A stretch of 33,864 bases of DNA, taken from assembly GCA_030158285.1 (NCBI GenBank), contig JAOATF010000173.1, forward strand, positions 3,251-37,114, written 5' to 3'. The notes beneath the pieces were generated by a model that had not been told where the DNA came from, searched no databases, and saw only the letters and a program-made list of their open reading frames with translations. This document shows, piece by piece, positions 9,298 through 16,334 of the stretch (position 1 is its first letter; each line of letters begins with the position of its first letter). This DNA comes from Hyphomonadaceae bacterium. GTDB taxonomy: Bacteria; Pseudomonadota; Alphaproteobacteria; Caulobacterales; Hyphomonadaceae. A program made the translations under genes and the position numbers.

Positions 9298-10568
9298 TGG
9301 CGACGTGGTCCAACTGGTCCGGCAGCGTTGATTCAAAGCCCGCGCGGATCGAGCGGCCGAAGACCTATGCCGAGCTGGCGGGGCTGGTGACGTCTGCGAA
9401 GAAAGTGCGCGTGGTGGGCGCGGGGCATTCGTTCATGCCGCTGTGCGAGACAGATGGGACGCTGCTGTCGCTGTCCGACCTTGAAGGCGACATCACGGTG
9501 GATGCCGCAACCAACCGCGCGACGGCCCCTGCCGGATGCTCGTTGGCCAAGCTCACGGACATCCTGTGGAAGCAGGGCTACTCCCTCATCAACCAGGGCG
9601 ACGTGAACCCGCAGGCGCTCGCGGGCGCGATCGGAACTGGGACGCACGGGACGGGCGCCAAGCTAGGCACACTCTCCACCGCCGCGCGCTCCTTCGAACT
9701 GATGGGTCCTGACGGCGCCCTGATGCGCGCCAGCGCGACCGAGAACCCCGATCTGTTCGAAGCCGCCCGCCTGTCGCTCGGCCTTGTCGGCGTGGCGACG
9801 CGGATCGAGATCGATGTGCTGCCGGCCTATCACCTTGAAGAGCGGCTGGAGGTTTACCGGCTCGATGAGATTGCCGAGCGGTGGGAACAGCTGGCGGCGG
9901 AGAACCGCCATGTCGAGTTCTTCGTATTTCCGTATGCCGACCTGGCCATGCTGAAAATCCTGCATCCCAAGCCCTTCGAGGGCGAGATGAAGGAGATGCG
10001 GGACATGGACGACGAGGCGTTCCGGAAGGTGTGCGAAGTCTGCCGGCGGTTTCCGTTCATGACGAGCTTCCTGCAGAAGCGGTTGCTGCCGAAGGAGATG
10101 ATGCGGCGGCGGATCGGGCCGGCGTACAAGATCTTCCCGTCGGAGCGGACGGTGAAGTTCGAGGAGATGGAATACGAACTGCCGCGCGCCAATGGCTGGC
10201 CTGCCCTGCGCGAAGTGATTGCGTGGATCAGGAAGAACAGGCTGCCGGTGGCCTTCCCGTTCGAGTTCCGGATTGTGGCGTCGGACGATATCTGGATGAG
10301 CCCGTTCAAGGGGCGCGAGGGGGCGTCGATCTCGATGCACCAATACCATCGCATGAAATGGCGGGAGATCTTCAAGGAGGCCGAGAAGATTTTCCAGGCG
10401 CATGACGGGCGGCCGCATTGGGCCAAGCGGCATACGCTGACCACGGCGGATGTGCACCGGCTTTATCCCGACGCAGTGAAGTTCTGCGCGGTGCGGGACC
10501 GGATCGATCCGCAGGCGAAGTTTGCCAACGCGCACCTGACCCAGCTGTTCGGCATCAAGGCGAGCTAG
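9294..10568 (+). CDS. FAD-linked oxidase, D-arabinono-1,4-lactone/alditol oxidase type
   Basis: A 424-aa flavoprotein of the vanillyl-alcohol-oxidase fold. Residues 41-47 (VGAGHSF) are the FAD-binding loop, with His45 in the position that carries covalent FAD in this family. ALAGAIGTGTHGTG, at about residues 106-119, is the second FAD-binding segment. The C-terminal HWAKRHTLTTADVHRLYP and DPQAKFANAHL segments are typical of the aldonolactone oxidase domain, which includes D-arabinono-lactone, L-gulonolactone and alditol oxidases. It would oxidise a polyol or sugar lactone, passing electrons to oxygen or another acceptor. Start is ATG 9294 (overlapping TetR) or the adjacent ATG 9297. The substrate is not determinable; pairing with the PLP enzyme downstream suggests a dedicated catabolic step. 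Confidence 0.9.
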   Translation: MMATWSNWSGSVDSKPARIERPKTYAELAGLVTSAKKVRVVGAGHSFMPLCETDGTLLSLSDLEGDITVDAATNRATAPAGCSLAKLTDILWKQGYSLINQGDVNPQALAGAIGTGTHGTGAKLGTLSTAARSFELMGPDGALMRASATENPDLFEAARLSLGLVGVATRIEIDVLPAYHLEERLEVYRLDEIAERWEQLAAENRHVEFFVFPYADLAMLKILHPKPFEGEMKEMRDMDDEAFRKVCEVCRRFPFMTSFLQKRLLPKEMMRRRIGPAYKIFPSERTVKFEEMEYELPRANGWPALREVIAWIRKNRLPVAFPFEFRIVASDDIWMSPFKGREGASISMHQYHRMKWREIFKEAEKIFQAHDGRPHWAKRHTLTTADVHRLYPDAVKFCAVRDRIDPQAKFANAHLTQLFGIKAS

Positions 10569-10571
10569 ACG

Positions 10572-11705
10572 ATGAATGATCGCGATCTTCATGCGCACCT
10601 GATCAACCAGCAGGGCGGGCGGCGGTCTCTGAACACGCCGGTGCTGCTGATCGACCTTGATGTGTTCGAGCGGAATGTGGCGGCGATGGCGGCGTTTGCG
10701 AAGGCGAACGGCATTCGCCTGCGGCCGCATGCGAAGACACACAAGTGCGCGGAGATCGCGCGGCGGCAGGTGGCGGCGGGGGCTGTGGGCGTCTGCTGCG
10801 CGAAGCTGGGCGAGGCGGAAGAGATGGCGGCGGGCGGGATTGGCAGCGTGCTGATTACCTCGCCGGTTGTGTCGGAGCCGGCGATCAAGCGGCTGGTGCA
10901 GCTGAATGCGCGGATGGCTGGTCTGCAAGTGACGGTCGACAACCCGGACAATGCGCGGGCGTTGGCAGCGGCGGTGGGGTCGGGCAAGCCGCTGACCGTG
11001 CTGATCGATGTCGATCCGGGGATCAAGCGGACGGGCGTGGCGTCCGCCGAGGCCGCTGTCGCGCTGGCGCAGGTGATTGCAGGACTGCCGCAACTGAAGC
11101 TGATCGGCGTGCAGTATTATTGCGGGCGGCAGCAGCATATCGAGAGCTATGCGGAGCGGCGCAACGAGATCGTGGATCGCACGGATTACCTGCGTGGCGT
11201 GATCAACGCGCTGACCGAGGCGGGATTTGCGCCAAGCATCATCACCGGCGGCGGCACGGGCACGCACCGGATCGATGTGGAGCTGGGCCTGCTGAACGAG
11301 TTGCAGACGGGCTCGTACGTGTTCATGGACCGTCAGTACAATGAATGCGACATCAGCGGCGAAGGGACGCCGGGGTTTGACACCTCGCTGTTGATCGATG
11401 CGCGGGTGGTGAGCGCGAATACGCCGGGGCTGGGCACGATCGATGCCGGGTTCAAGGCGATGGCGACGGATGGCGGACCACCGACTGTTCTGTCGGGTGC
11501 GCCTGTTGGGGCGGCATTCCACTTCATGGGCGATGAGCACGGGCTGGTGCTGTTCGGGGAGACGTCGCCGCCGGTGGGGTCGATCGTGACGCTGGCTGTG
11601 CCGCACTGTGATCCGACGGTGAACCTGTACGATTTCTACCATGTGGTGCGCGGCGATACGCTGGTGGACATGTGGCCGGTGGAAGGTCGCGGCAGGTCGC
11701 GCTGA
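10572..11705 (+). CDS. PLP enzyme of the D-threonine aldolase / D-serine dehydratase family
   Basis: A 377-aa fold-type III PLP enzyme. The N-terminal alanine-racemase-like barrel has the PLP lysine in RPHAKTHK (Lys55), followed by the phosphate-binding glycine-rich GGGTGTHR. The C-terminal domain carries the divalent-metal motif PHCDPTVN (His345, Cys346, Asp347). Known D-threonine aldolases use a His-x-Asp pair and eukaryotic D-serine dehydratases a His-x-Cys pair; the spacing here gives His-x-Asp, which favours the aldolase or hydroxy-amino-acid-lyase side. It acts in the cytoplasm on a D-beta-hydroxy amino acid, or possibly a related hydroxyaspartate-type compound. ATG lies 3 bp after the oxidase stop. 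It is the last gene of the five-gene cassette. Confidence 0.9.
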   Translation: MNDRDLHAHLINQQGGRRSLNTPVLLIDLDVFERNVAAMAAFAKANGIRLRPHAKTHKCAEIARRQVAAGAVGVCCAKLGEAEEMAAGGIGSVLITSPVVSEPAIKRLVQLNARMAGLQVTVDNPDNARALAAAVGSGKPLTVLIDVDPGIKRTGVASAEAAVALAQVIAGLPQLKLIGVQYYCGRQQHIESYAERRNEIVDRTDYLRGVINALTEAGFAPSIITGGGTGTHRIDVELGLLNELQTGSYVFMDRQYNECDISGEGTPGFDTSLLIDARVVSANTPGLGTIDAGFKAMATDGGPPTVLSGAPVGAAFHFMGDEHGLVLFGETSPPVGSIVTLAVPHCDPTVNLYDFYHVVRGDTLVDMWPVEGRGRSR

Positions 11706-11722
11706 GGCTACATGCCCCAGAC

Positions 11723-11881
11723 TTACATACGAAGCGCGCGCCAGAGCGACTGGCCTAACGCCAGCGCGGCGGCGAGGATGAGCAGCACCAGCCCTGCCCG
11801 CGCAGCGTGAAACATGCCCCACTCGATGCCGGCGAGGATGGCGATGCCCAGCGCAAGGAGATGGAAGGGCCCAAGTCTCAT
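11723..11881 (-). CDS. small two-helix membrane protein (52 aa)
   Basis: A short minus-strand frame, ATG at 11879-11881 to TAA at 11723-11725, encodes 52 residues with two hydrophobic segments: FHLLALGIAILAGIEWGMF, and GLVLLILAAALALG after a short AARA turn. It ends SLWRALRM. The organisation (Arg near the N-terminus, helix, basic turn, helix, basic tail) is that of a small inner-membrane hairpin protein. It fills the gap between the PLP enzyme and the response regulator and is convergent with the former and divergent from the latter. No strong Shine-Dalgarno is visible. No family recognised; it could be chance, but the hydrophobicity is unusually clean and the competing plus-strand frame looks non-coding. 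Confidence 0.55.
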   Translation of the reverse strand: MRLGPFHLLALGIAILAGIEWGMFHAARAGLVLLILAAALALGQSLWRALRM

Positions 11882-11959
11882 TTTCAGACTGGCGACCTGT
11901 GCTGCAGCTTTTGACGCACCACGCTCGCATTCCCGGCCATCAGGCCGCTGTGGTAGCCT

Positions 11960-11973
11960 TTACATGCATGTAA
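11960..11973. promoter_or_regulatory. perfect 14-bp palindrome upstream of the two-component operon
   Basis: TTACATGCATGTAA is a perfect palindrome ending about 31 bp before the response-regulator start codon. It is noticeably AT-rich for this genome and sits where a promoter or operator is expected between the divergent small membrane protein and the regulator. It may be an autoregulatory site, though OmpR-type regulators usually bind direct repeats, so another factor is possible. Confidence 0.5.
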
Positions 11974-12004
11974 GGTTTAACGCCTTTCAGGTTGGGAGTT
12001 GGCC

Positions 12005-12688
12005 TTGCCGTTCCGCATCCTTGTCGTCGAGGACGACGCCAACGCCGCCGAGTTCGTGACCAAGGGTCTCAGGCAGGACGGCTATACGGTGGAAGCCGTG
12101 GGCACGGGCCCCGATGCGCTGCACATGGCGACGGCGGAGCATTTCGACGCTATTATCCTGGATCGCAACCTGCCGGGGCTGGACGGGCTGTCGGTGCTGC
12201 GGGCGTTGCGCGGGGCGCAGAAGGATACGCCGATCATCATCCTCTCTGCCCTCGCCCATGCGGATGAGCGCGTGAACGGGTTGAAGGCGGGGGCGGATGA
12301 TTATCTCGGCAAGCCGTTCTCGTTTTCGGAGTTGCAGCTGCGGCTGGACAATCTGTTGCGGCGGCGCGGAGGCAAGGCGGCAGAGACATCGCTCAGCTGC
12401 GCCGAGCTGTCGATGGACCTGCTGACGCGGCGGGTGACGCGCGACGGCAAGGTGATCGACCTGTTGCAGCGGGAATTCCAGATCCTCGAGCAGCTGCTGC
12501 GCCACAAGGATCGCGTGATCACGCGGACGGCGTTGCTGGAACAGGTGTGGGACTATCGCTTCGATCCGCACACCAGCCTGATCGACACGCATATGAGCCG
12601 GCTGCGGAAGAAGCTGGACGACGGATTTGACCGGCCGCTGCTGCATACGGTGCGCGGCGTTGGCTACAGGCTGTCGGAGACACCGTGA
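12005..12688 (+). CDS. OmpR/PhoB-type response regulator
   Basis: A 227-aa response regulator. The receiver domain has the acidic pocket Glu9-Asp10-Asp11 (VVEDD), the phospho-acceptor Asp53 (IILDRNLPG) and the conserved Lys103 (GKPF). The C-terminal winged helix (about residues 130-224) ends in the hallmark HTVRGVGYRL. Start taken at TTG 12005 because GGGAG (11994-11998) is then 6 bp upstream; TTG 11999 would put the ribosome-binding site directly against the start. It overlaps the kinase gene by 4 bp (GTGA), so the two are translated together. The domain pattern resembles QseB/PmrA/TctD-type regulators. The signal is unknown; the following gene encodes an exported peptidoglycan-binding protein, hinting at an envelope role, which is inference. 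Confidence 0.95.
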   Translation: MPFRILVVEDDANAAEFVTKGLRQDGYTVEAVGTGPDALHMATAEHFDAIILDRNLPGLDGLSVLRALRGAQKDTPIIILSALAHADERVNGLKAGADDYLGKPFSFSELQLRLDNLLRRRGGKAAETSLSCAELSMDLLTRRVTRDGKVIDLLQREFQILEQLLRHKDRVITRTALLEQVWDYRFDPHTSLIDTHMSRLRKKLDDGFDRPLLHTVRGVGYRLSETP

Positions 12689-14034
12689 TGGCGCAGGCGC
12701 GTCCGGGATGGCTTGGGCGCTGGGGCGCGACGATCATTGCGGGCACGTGCGTCATCGTGCTGGCCGCGTGCGCGGCGGCGCTGTGGCTGGTGGATTCCGA
12801 AGGCCAGCGGCGCATCGCCGACCAGGAGCGCGAAGCTGTCTCGGTGGAGCTGGATCTGCTGACGCAGATACAGGCCGAAGAAGGCAATGACGCGCTGGTG
12901 CGGTCGGTGGAGCGGCATGCCGAGCTGGACGGCTCGCATTCGATCTATGCGCTGCGTGACGCTGGAGGCCGGATACTTGCGGGCGACCTGAAAGCCTGGC
13001 CGGCGGCTTTGAAGCCCGATGGCGTATGGACAGCCGTGGCGGCCGAAGGCTTCCACATGGACGTGACGGCGCGGACACTGCAGGGCGGCCTGGAGCTGAT
13101 GGTCGGCCGCGATCGCAGCGCGCTGGAGCAGTTCCAGGGGCGCGTGATCGATTCCGTCTGGCTGGCGATTGCGCTGGTGGCGGTCACCTGCCTGCTCGCG
13201 GGGGCGGCGGTGACATCGTACATCCTTGCGAAAGTGCGTGGCCTTTCGGGCGTGGCGGAGCGCGTATCCGCCGGGGACTTTTCGGCGCGCGCAAAAGGCG
13301 CGAGCGACAATGATCCGTTCGGCCAGATCGCCAAGGCGCAGAACCTGATGCTCGACCGGATCGAGGATCTGGTGACAGGCTTGCGCACGGTGACCGACAG
13401 CCTCGCGCATGACCTGCGCACGCCGCTGGCGCGGCTGCGGCGGCATATCGAGGAGGGTCTGGTCGCCAACGATGGCGAGGCCAAGCAGGCGGCGCTGGAG
13501 GCAGCGCTTGCCGATGCCGACCGCACGATCGGGACGTTTGCCGCGCTGATCGACATCGCGCGCGCGGATGGCGGGCTGTCGCGCGAGGCGATGACGGAGG
13601 TCGACCTCGAGGCGCTGGTGATGGATTTGCAGAGCCTGTTCCTGCCGATGGCGGAGGATCGCGGACAGACGCTGACGGTCGCGGCGGTCCCTGCCCGGCT
13701 GACGGGACACAAGCCGCTGCTGATGCAGGCGGTGTCGAACCTCGTACACAATGCGATCAAATACGCGCCAGAGGGCGGGCGCGTGGGGATCATGCTGTCG
13801 ACCGATGGCGCGGATGCCGAGATTACGGTGAGTGACAACGGCCCCGGCATTTCGGCAGGACAGCGCGAACAGGCCCTGCAGCGGTTTCATCGCCTGGCGC
13901 CGGGCGATGGCGGCGACGGGCTGGGGCTGGGCCTTGCGATCGTCGAGGCGTGCGCGCGGCTGCACCGGGGCAAGCTGCTGCTGGAAGACAACGCGCCGGG
14001 CCTGCGGGTGCGGCTGCTGCTGGGCGCTTCCTGA
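12685..14034 (+). CDS. membrane sensor histidine kinase
   Basis: A 449-aa kinase partnered with the preceding regulator. One transmembrane helix lies at about residues 14-36, a short periplasmic sensor domain at 37-155, a second helix at 157-180 and a HAMP linker to about 230. The dimerisation H-box SLAHDLRTPLARLR has the phospho-acceptor His242. The ATPase domain carries the N-box NLVHNAIKY (352-360), G1 box SDNGPGIS (383-390) and G2 box GLGLGLAIV. All catalytic elements are intact. Start is GTG 12685 overlapping the regulator stop, or ATG 12688. Architecture is that of the QseC/PmrB group, but the 120-residue sensor domain has no recognised ligand signature. Confidence 0.94.
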   Translation: MMAQARPGWLGRWGATIIAGTCVIVLAACAAALWLVDSEGQRRIADQEREAVSVELDLLTQIQAEEGNDALVRSVERHAELDGSHSIYALRDAGGRILAGDLKAWPAALKPDGVWTAVAAEGFHMDVTARTLQGGLELMVGRDRSALEQFQGRVIDSVWLAIALVAVTCLLAGAAVTSYILAKVRGLSGVAERVSAGDFSARAKGASDNDPFGQIAKAQNLMLDRIEDLVTGLRTVTDSLAHDLRTPLARLRRHIEEGLVANDGEAKQAALEAALADADRTIGTFAALIDIARADGGLSREAMTEVDLEALVMDLQSLFLPMAEDRGQTLTVAAVPARLTGHKPLLMQAVSNLVHNAIKYAPEGGRVGIMLSTDGADAEITVSDNGPGISAGQREQALQRFHRLAPGDGGDGLGLGLAIVEACARLHRGKLLLEDNAPGLRVRLLLGAS

Positions 14035-14137
14035 CACGGATGTAGGGGTGCGGGCAGGATCGCGGCAGGGAGCGGGCGCAGGTTGGCCTCGTCGGACGCG
14101 GGAGACACCGCCGCCGACCAAGCAAAGGACATCCGAG

Positions 14138-14473
14138 ATGAATACCCGTCCCCTCCTGATCGGTATCGCCGCCGCCACCCTTCTGGCCGCTCCGGCCCTT
14201 GCCGCCCCGCCCGCCGCCAACACCGGGCAGGTCACGGTCACCGCGCCAGCGGCCTCGACCGCCGCCAAGCCGGCGATGAACAAGACCGAGAAGCAGCATG
14301 CGCTCTACAAGACGGCGCAGGAGAAGCTGAAAGGCATGAACCTCTATTCCGGGCCGGTGGACGGCCAGCGAAATGCGACGTTCGTGAAATCGGTCGAGAG
14401 CTTCCAGAAGGCGCACAAGCTGAAAGTGACGGGCCTGCTGTCGAACGAGACGCAGAAGGCCCTCGGTATCTGA
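14138..14473 (+). CDS. small exported peptidoglycan-binding-domain protein
   Basis: A 111-aa protein with a clear Sec signal peptide (MNTRPLLIGIAAATLLAAPALA, cleaved near ALA-AP). A low-complexity Ala/Thr/Pro linker follows, then one PG_binding_1-type repeat of about 60 residues containing AQEKLKGMNLYSGPVDGQ and the typical SVESFQKAHKLKVTGLLSNETQKALG ending. Such domains bind peptidoglycan in the periplasm; no catalytic domain is attached. Start at ATG 14138 with AAAGGA (14124-14129) 8 bp upstream. It lies 100 bp after the kinase and is followed by a terminator, so it may be co-transcribed with, or a target of, the two-component system. Confidence 0.87.
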   Translation: MNTRPLLIGIAAATLLAAPALAAPPAANTGQVTVTAPAASTAAKPAMNKTEKQHALYKTAQEKLKGMNLYSGPVDGQRNATFVKSVESFQKAHKLKVTGLLSNETQKALGI

Positions 14474-14487
14474 ACCACGTCGACCTT

Positions 14488-14528
14488 GCTGGCTGAATGT
14501 CCCGTCCCCAACCAGCCGTTCAGCCAGC
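14488..14528. other. 10-bp inverted repeat after the peptidoglycan-binding gene
   Basis: GCTGGCTGAA (14488-14497) pairs perfectly with TTCAGCCAGC (14519-14528) across a 21-nt loop. It lies 15 bp after the stop codon, before the stronger terminator at 14560. It could add to termination or stabilise the mRNA 3' end. Confidence 0.4.
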
Positions 14529-14559
14529 CGGCGCCGCCTGACCTTCTTTACGGCGCCTG

Positions 14560-14598
14560 AACCGCCAGACATCTCCAGGTGTCTGGCGGTTTCAATTT
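14560..14598 (+). terminator. Rho-independent terminator
   Basis: AACCGCCAGACA (14560-14571) and TGTCTGGCGGTT (14580-14591) form a perfect 12-bp stem with an 8-nt loop, followed by TCAATTT. It closes the regulator-kinase-peptidoglycan-binding unit before lldD. Confidence 0.8.
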
Positions 14599-14979
14599 GG
14601 GGATGACGCCTCTGCAAGCCGCTCGCCGCCTCACACAAATGACAGGATCGGGTCAGAGTGAATTCAGCTGGCAGGCGCAGGTTGAACCTGTCGATCACGA
14701 CCAGATCGGCGGCGGACATGAAAGGACGTCCGGATCATCTCCCCAAGCCCGACCCCGGCGCTTCACCCCCTCCTCCCCGGAAGCACTGGCTCGACTTTGG
14801 TGATCCCTTCCTTTGCGGCCTGCCAAACTTGGTCTGTCTGAGCGCCAGTTCCCCCCCGACCTTGGCGCCAGCGGGTTGTCGCGGGCTCCCTTGTCACGGG
14901 GGAGCCCGCGCACCGTTTGCGGTTCTCCCTCTGCAGTCGTATCGGTGCGCACGGACTGCGCCGGACGTGGAGAGCCGAT
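14599..14979. other. gene-free leader of lldD with a strong hairpin
   Basis: About 380 bp without a credible gene. The notable element is a perfect 11-bp GC-rich stem, CGCGGGCTCCC (14880-14890) with GGGAGCCCGCG (14900-14910) and a 9-nt loop, ending 69 bp before the proposed lldD start. It has no T-run, so it looks more like an mRNA-leader or attenuator-type structure than a simple terminator. No promoter boxes were assigned. Confidence 0.45.
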
Positions 14980-16128
14980 TTGAAGCTGGCAGCGATATCG
15001 GACTACCGCGAAGCGGCGCGGCGGCGGCTGCCGCATTTCCTGTTCGAGTACATGGACGGCGGATCCTATGACCAGGTGACGCTGGGCCGGAACGTGTCTG
15101 ACCTGCGCGAGATCGAGCTGCGCCAGCGCGTGATGCGCGATGTTTCCAGCCTCGATCTTTCGACCGAACTGTTTGGCCGCAAGCAGAAGCTGCCCGTGGC
15201 GCTGGCGCCGGTGGGGCTGGCAGGCTTGGCGGCGCGGCGGGGCGAGACGCAGGCGGCGCGCGCGGCGGAGGCGGCGGGTGTGCCGTTCACGCTGTCGACG
15301 GTGTCGCTGTGCAGCCTGCCGGAAGTGCGGCGTGCGGTGAAGCAGCCGATCTGGTTCCAGCTCTACATGCTGCGCGACCGGCCGTTCATGGAAGACCTGA
15401 TGGCGCAGGCGCGGACGGCGGAGTGCCCGGTGCTGGTGTTCACGGTGGACCTGCCGGTCGCGGGATCGCGCTATCGCGACAGGCGATCCGGCCTTTCAGG
15501 GGCGAGCGGTTTTGCCGGCAACATGCGGCGCGTGTGGCAGGCGATGCAGCGGCCGGACTGGGCGTGGGATGTCGGCGTGCGCGGGGGCCCACATCATCTC
15601 GGCAATGTGGCGCCGGTGCTGAAAGGCAAGACGGGGCTGGAGGATTTCTTCCAGTGGCTCGGCCAGAATTTCGATCCGGCGATCAACTGGAACGACCTTG
15701 AGTGGGTGCGCAGCCACTGGAAGGGGCCGATCGTGCTGAAGGGCGTTCTCGATGCGGAGGATGCGCGTGAGGCCGTGCGGTGCGGCGTTGATGGCATCGT
15801 GGTGTCGAACCATGGCGGACGGCAGCTGGATGGCGTGATGTCGTCGGCGCGGGCGCTGCCGGAGATTGCCGATGCTGTGCGCGGCGAGACCGTGGTGATG
15901 GTGGATGGCGGCGTGCGGTCCGGCCTTGATGTGGTGCGCATGCTGGCGCTGGGGGCGCAGGGCGTGATGCTCGGGCGGGCGTGGGCGTTTGCGCTGGCGG
16001 CGCGCGGCGAGGCAGGCGTGGCGCACATGCTGCAGCTGATCGAGGCCGAGATGCGCGTGGCGATGGCGCTGACGGGCGCGCGTAATCTAAGCGAGATCAC
16101 GCGGGATATTCTGGTGAAGCGGGGTTAG
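14980..16128 (+). CDS. lldD: L-lactate dehydrogenase (FMN-dependent, respiratory)
   Basis: A 382-aa alpha-hydroxy-acid dehydrogenase that oxidises L-lactate to pyruvate and feeds electrons to the respiratory chain at the inner membrane. It follows LldD closely along its length: [21 protein letters not shown] at the start, [49 protein letters not shown], the catalytic-His segment [11 protein letters not shown], and [19 protein letters not shown] for FMN phosphate. Start chosen at TTG 14980, with GGAG 7 bp upstream and an N-terminus aligning with the family; ATG 14917 would add 21 residues with no family resemblance. It stands alone between a terminator and a convergent gene. No lactate permease or LldR-type regulator is adjacent. 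Confidence 0.92.
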   Translation: MKLAAISDYREAARRRLPHFLFEYMDGGSYDQVTLGRNVSDLREIELRQRVMRDVSSLDLSTELFGRKQKLPVALAPVGLAGLAARRGETQAARAAEAAGVPFTLSTVSLCSLPEVRRAVKQPIWFQLYMLRDRPFMEDLMAQARTAECPVLVFTVDLPVAGSRYRDRRSGLSGASGFAGNMRRVWQAMQRPDWAWDVGVRGGPHHLGNVAPVLKGKTGLEDFFQWLGQNFDPAINWNDLEWVRSHWKGPIVLKGVLDAEDAREAVRCGVDGIVVSNHGGRQLDGVMSSARALPEIADAVRGETVVMVDGGVRSGLDVVRMLALGAQGVMLGRAWAFALAARGEAGVAHMLQLIEAEMRVAMALTGARNLSEITRDILVKRG

Positions 16129-16159
16129 ATGGCATGTGGGCTGGCCAGTGAGCCCGCGG

Positions 16160-16282
16160 CCTCGTGGTTCGACGGGCGCTCCCTTTGGTCGCTGCTCACC
16201 ATGAGGCCACTCTCGCTAAATCGACGTCGTTGCCTGAGCCCTCATGGTGAGCAGCGCGAAGCGCGTCCGTCGAACCACGAGG
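16160..16282. repeat. nested inverted-repeat element C in a convergent junction
   Basis: The outer arms pair perfectly over 15 bp (16160-16174 with 16268-16282, CCTCGTGGTTCGACG) and the inner arms over 16 bp (16191-16206 with 16240-16255, GCTGCTCACCATGAGG). The element lies between the converging 3' ends of lldD and the esterase gene. A related but broken version occurs at 33730-33810. No coding potential. It resembles dispersed intergenic palindromes (REP/MITE-like) common in alphaproteobacteria and could terminate transcription in both directions. Confidence 0.75.
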
Positions 16283-16334
16283 GCGGGATGGGGATTGGCT
16301 CAACAAGCCACGCTCGCCGCCGACTCCAATCGAC

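Noticed and set aside
9663-11930. 755-aa minus-strand open frame
   Set aside because: It lies antisense to the FAD oxidase and PLP enzyme, which have clear family motifs; it is His/Arg-rich with no domain.
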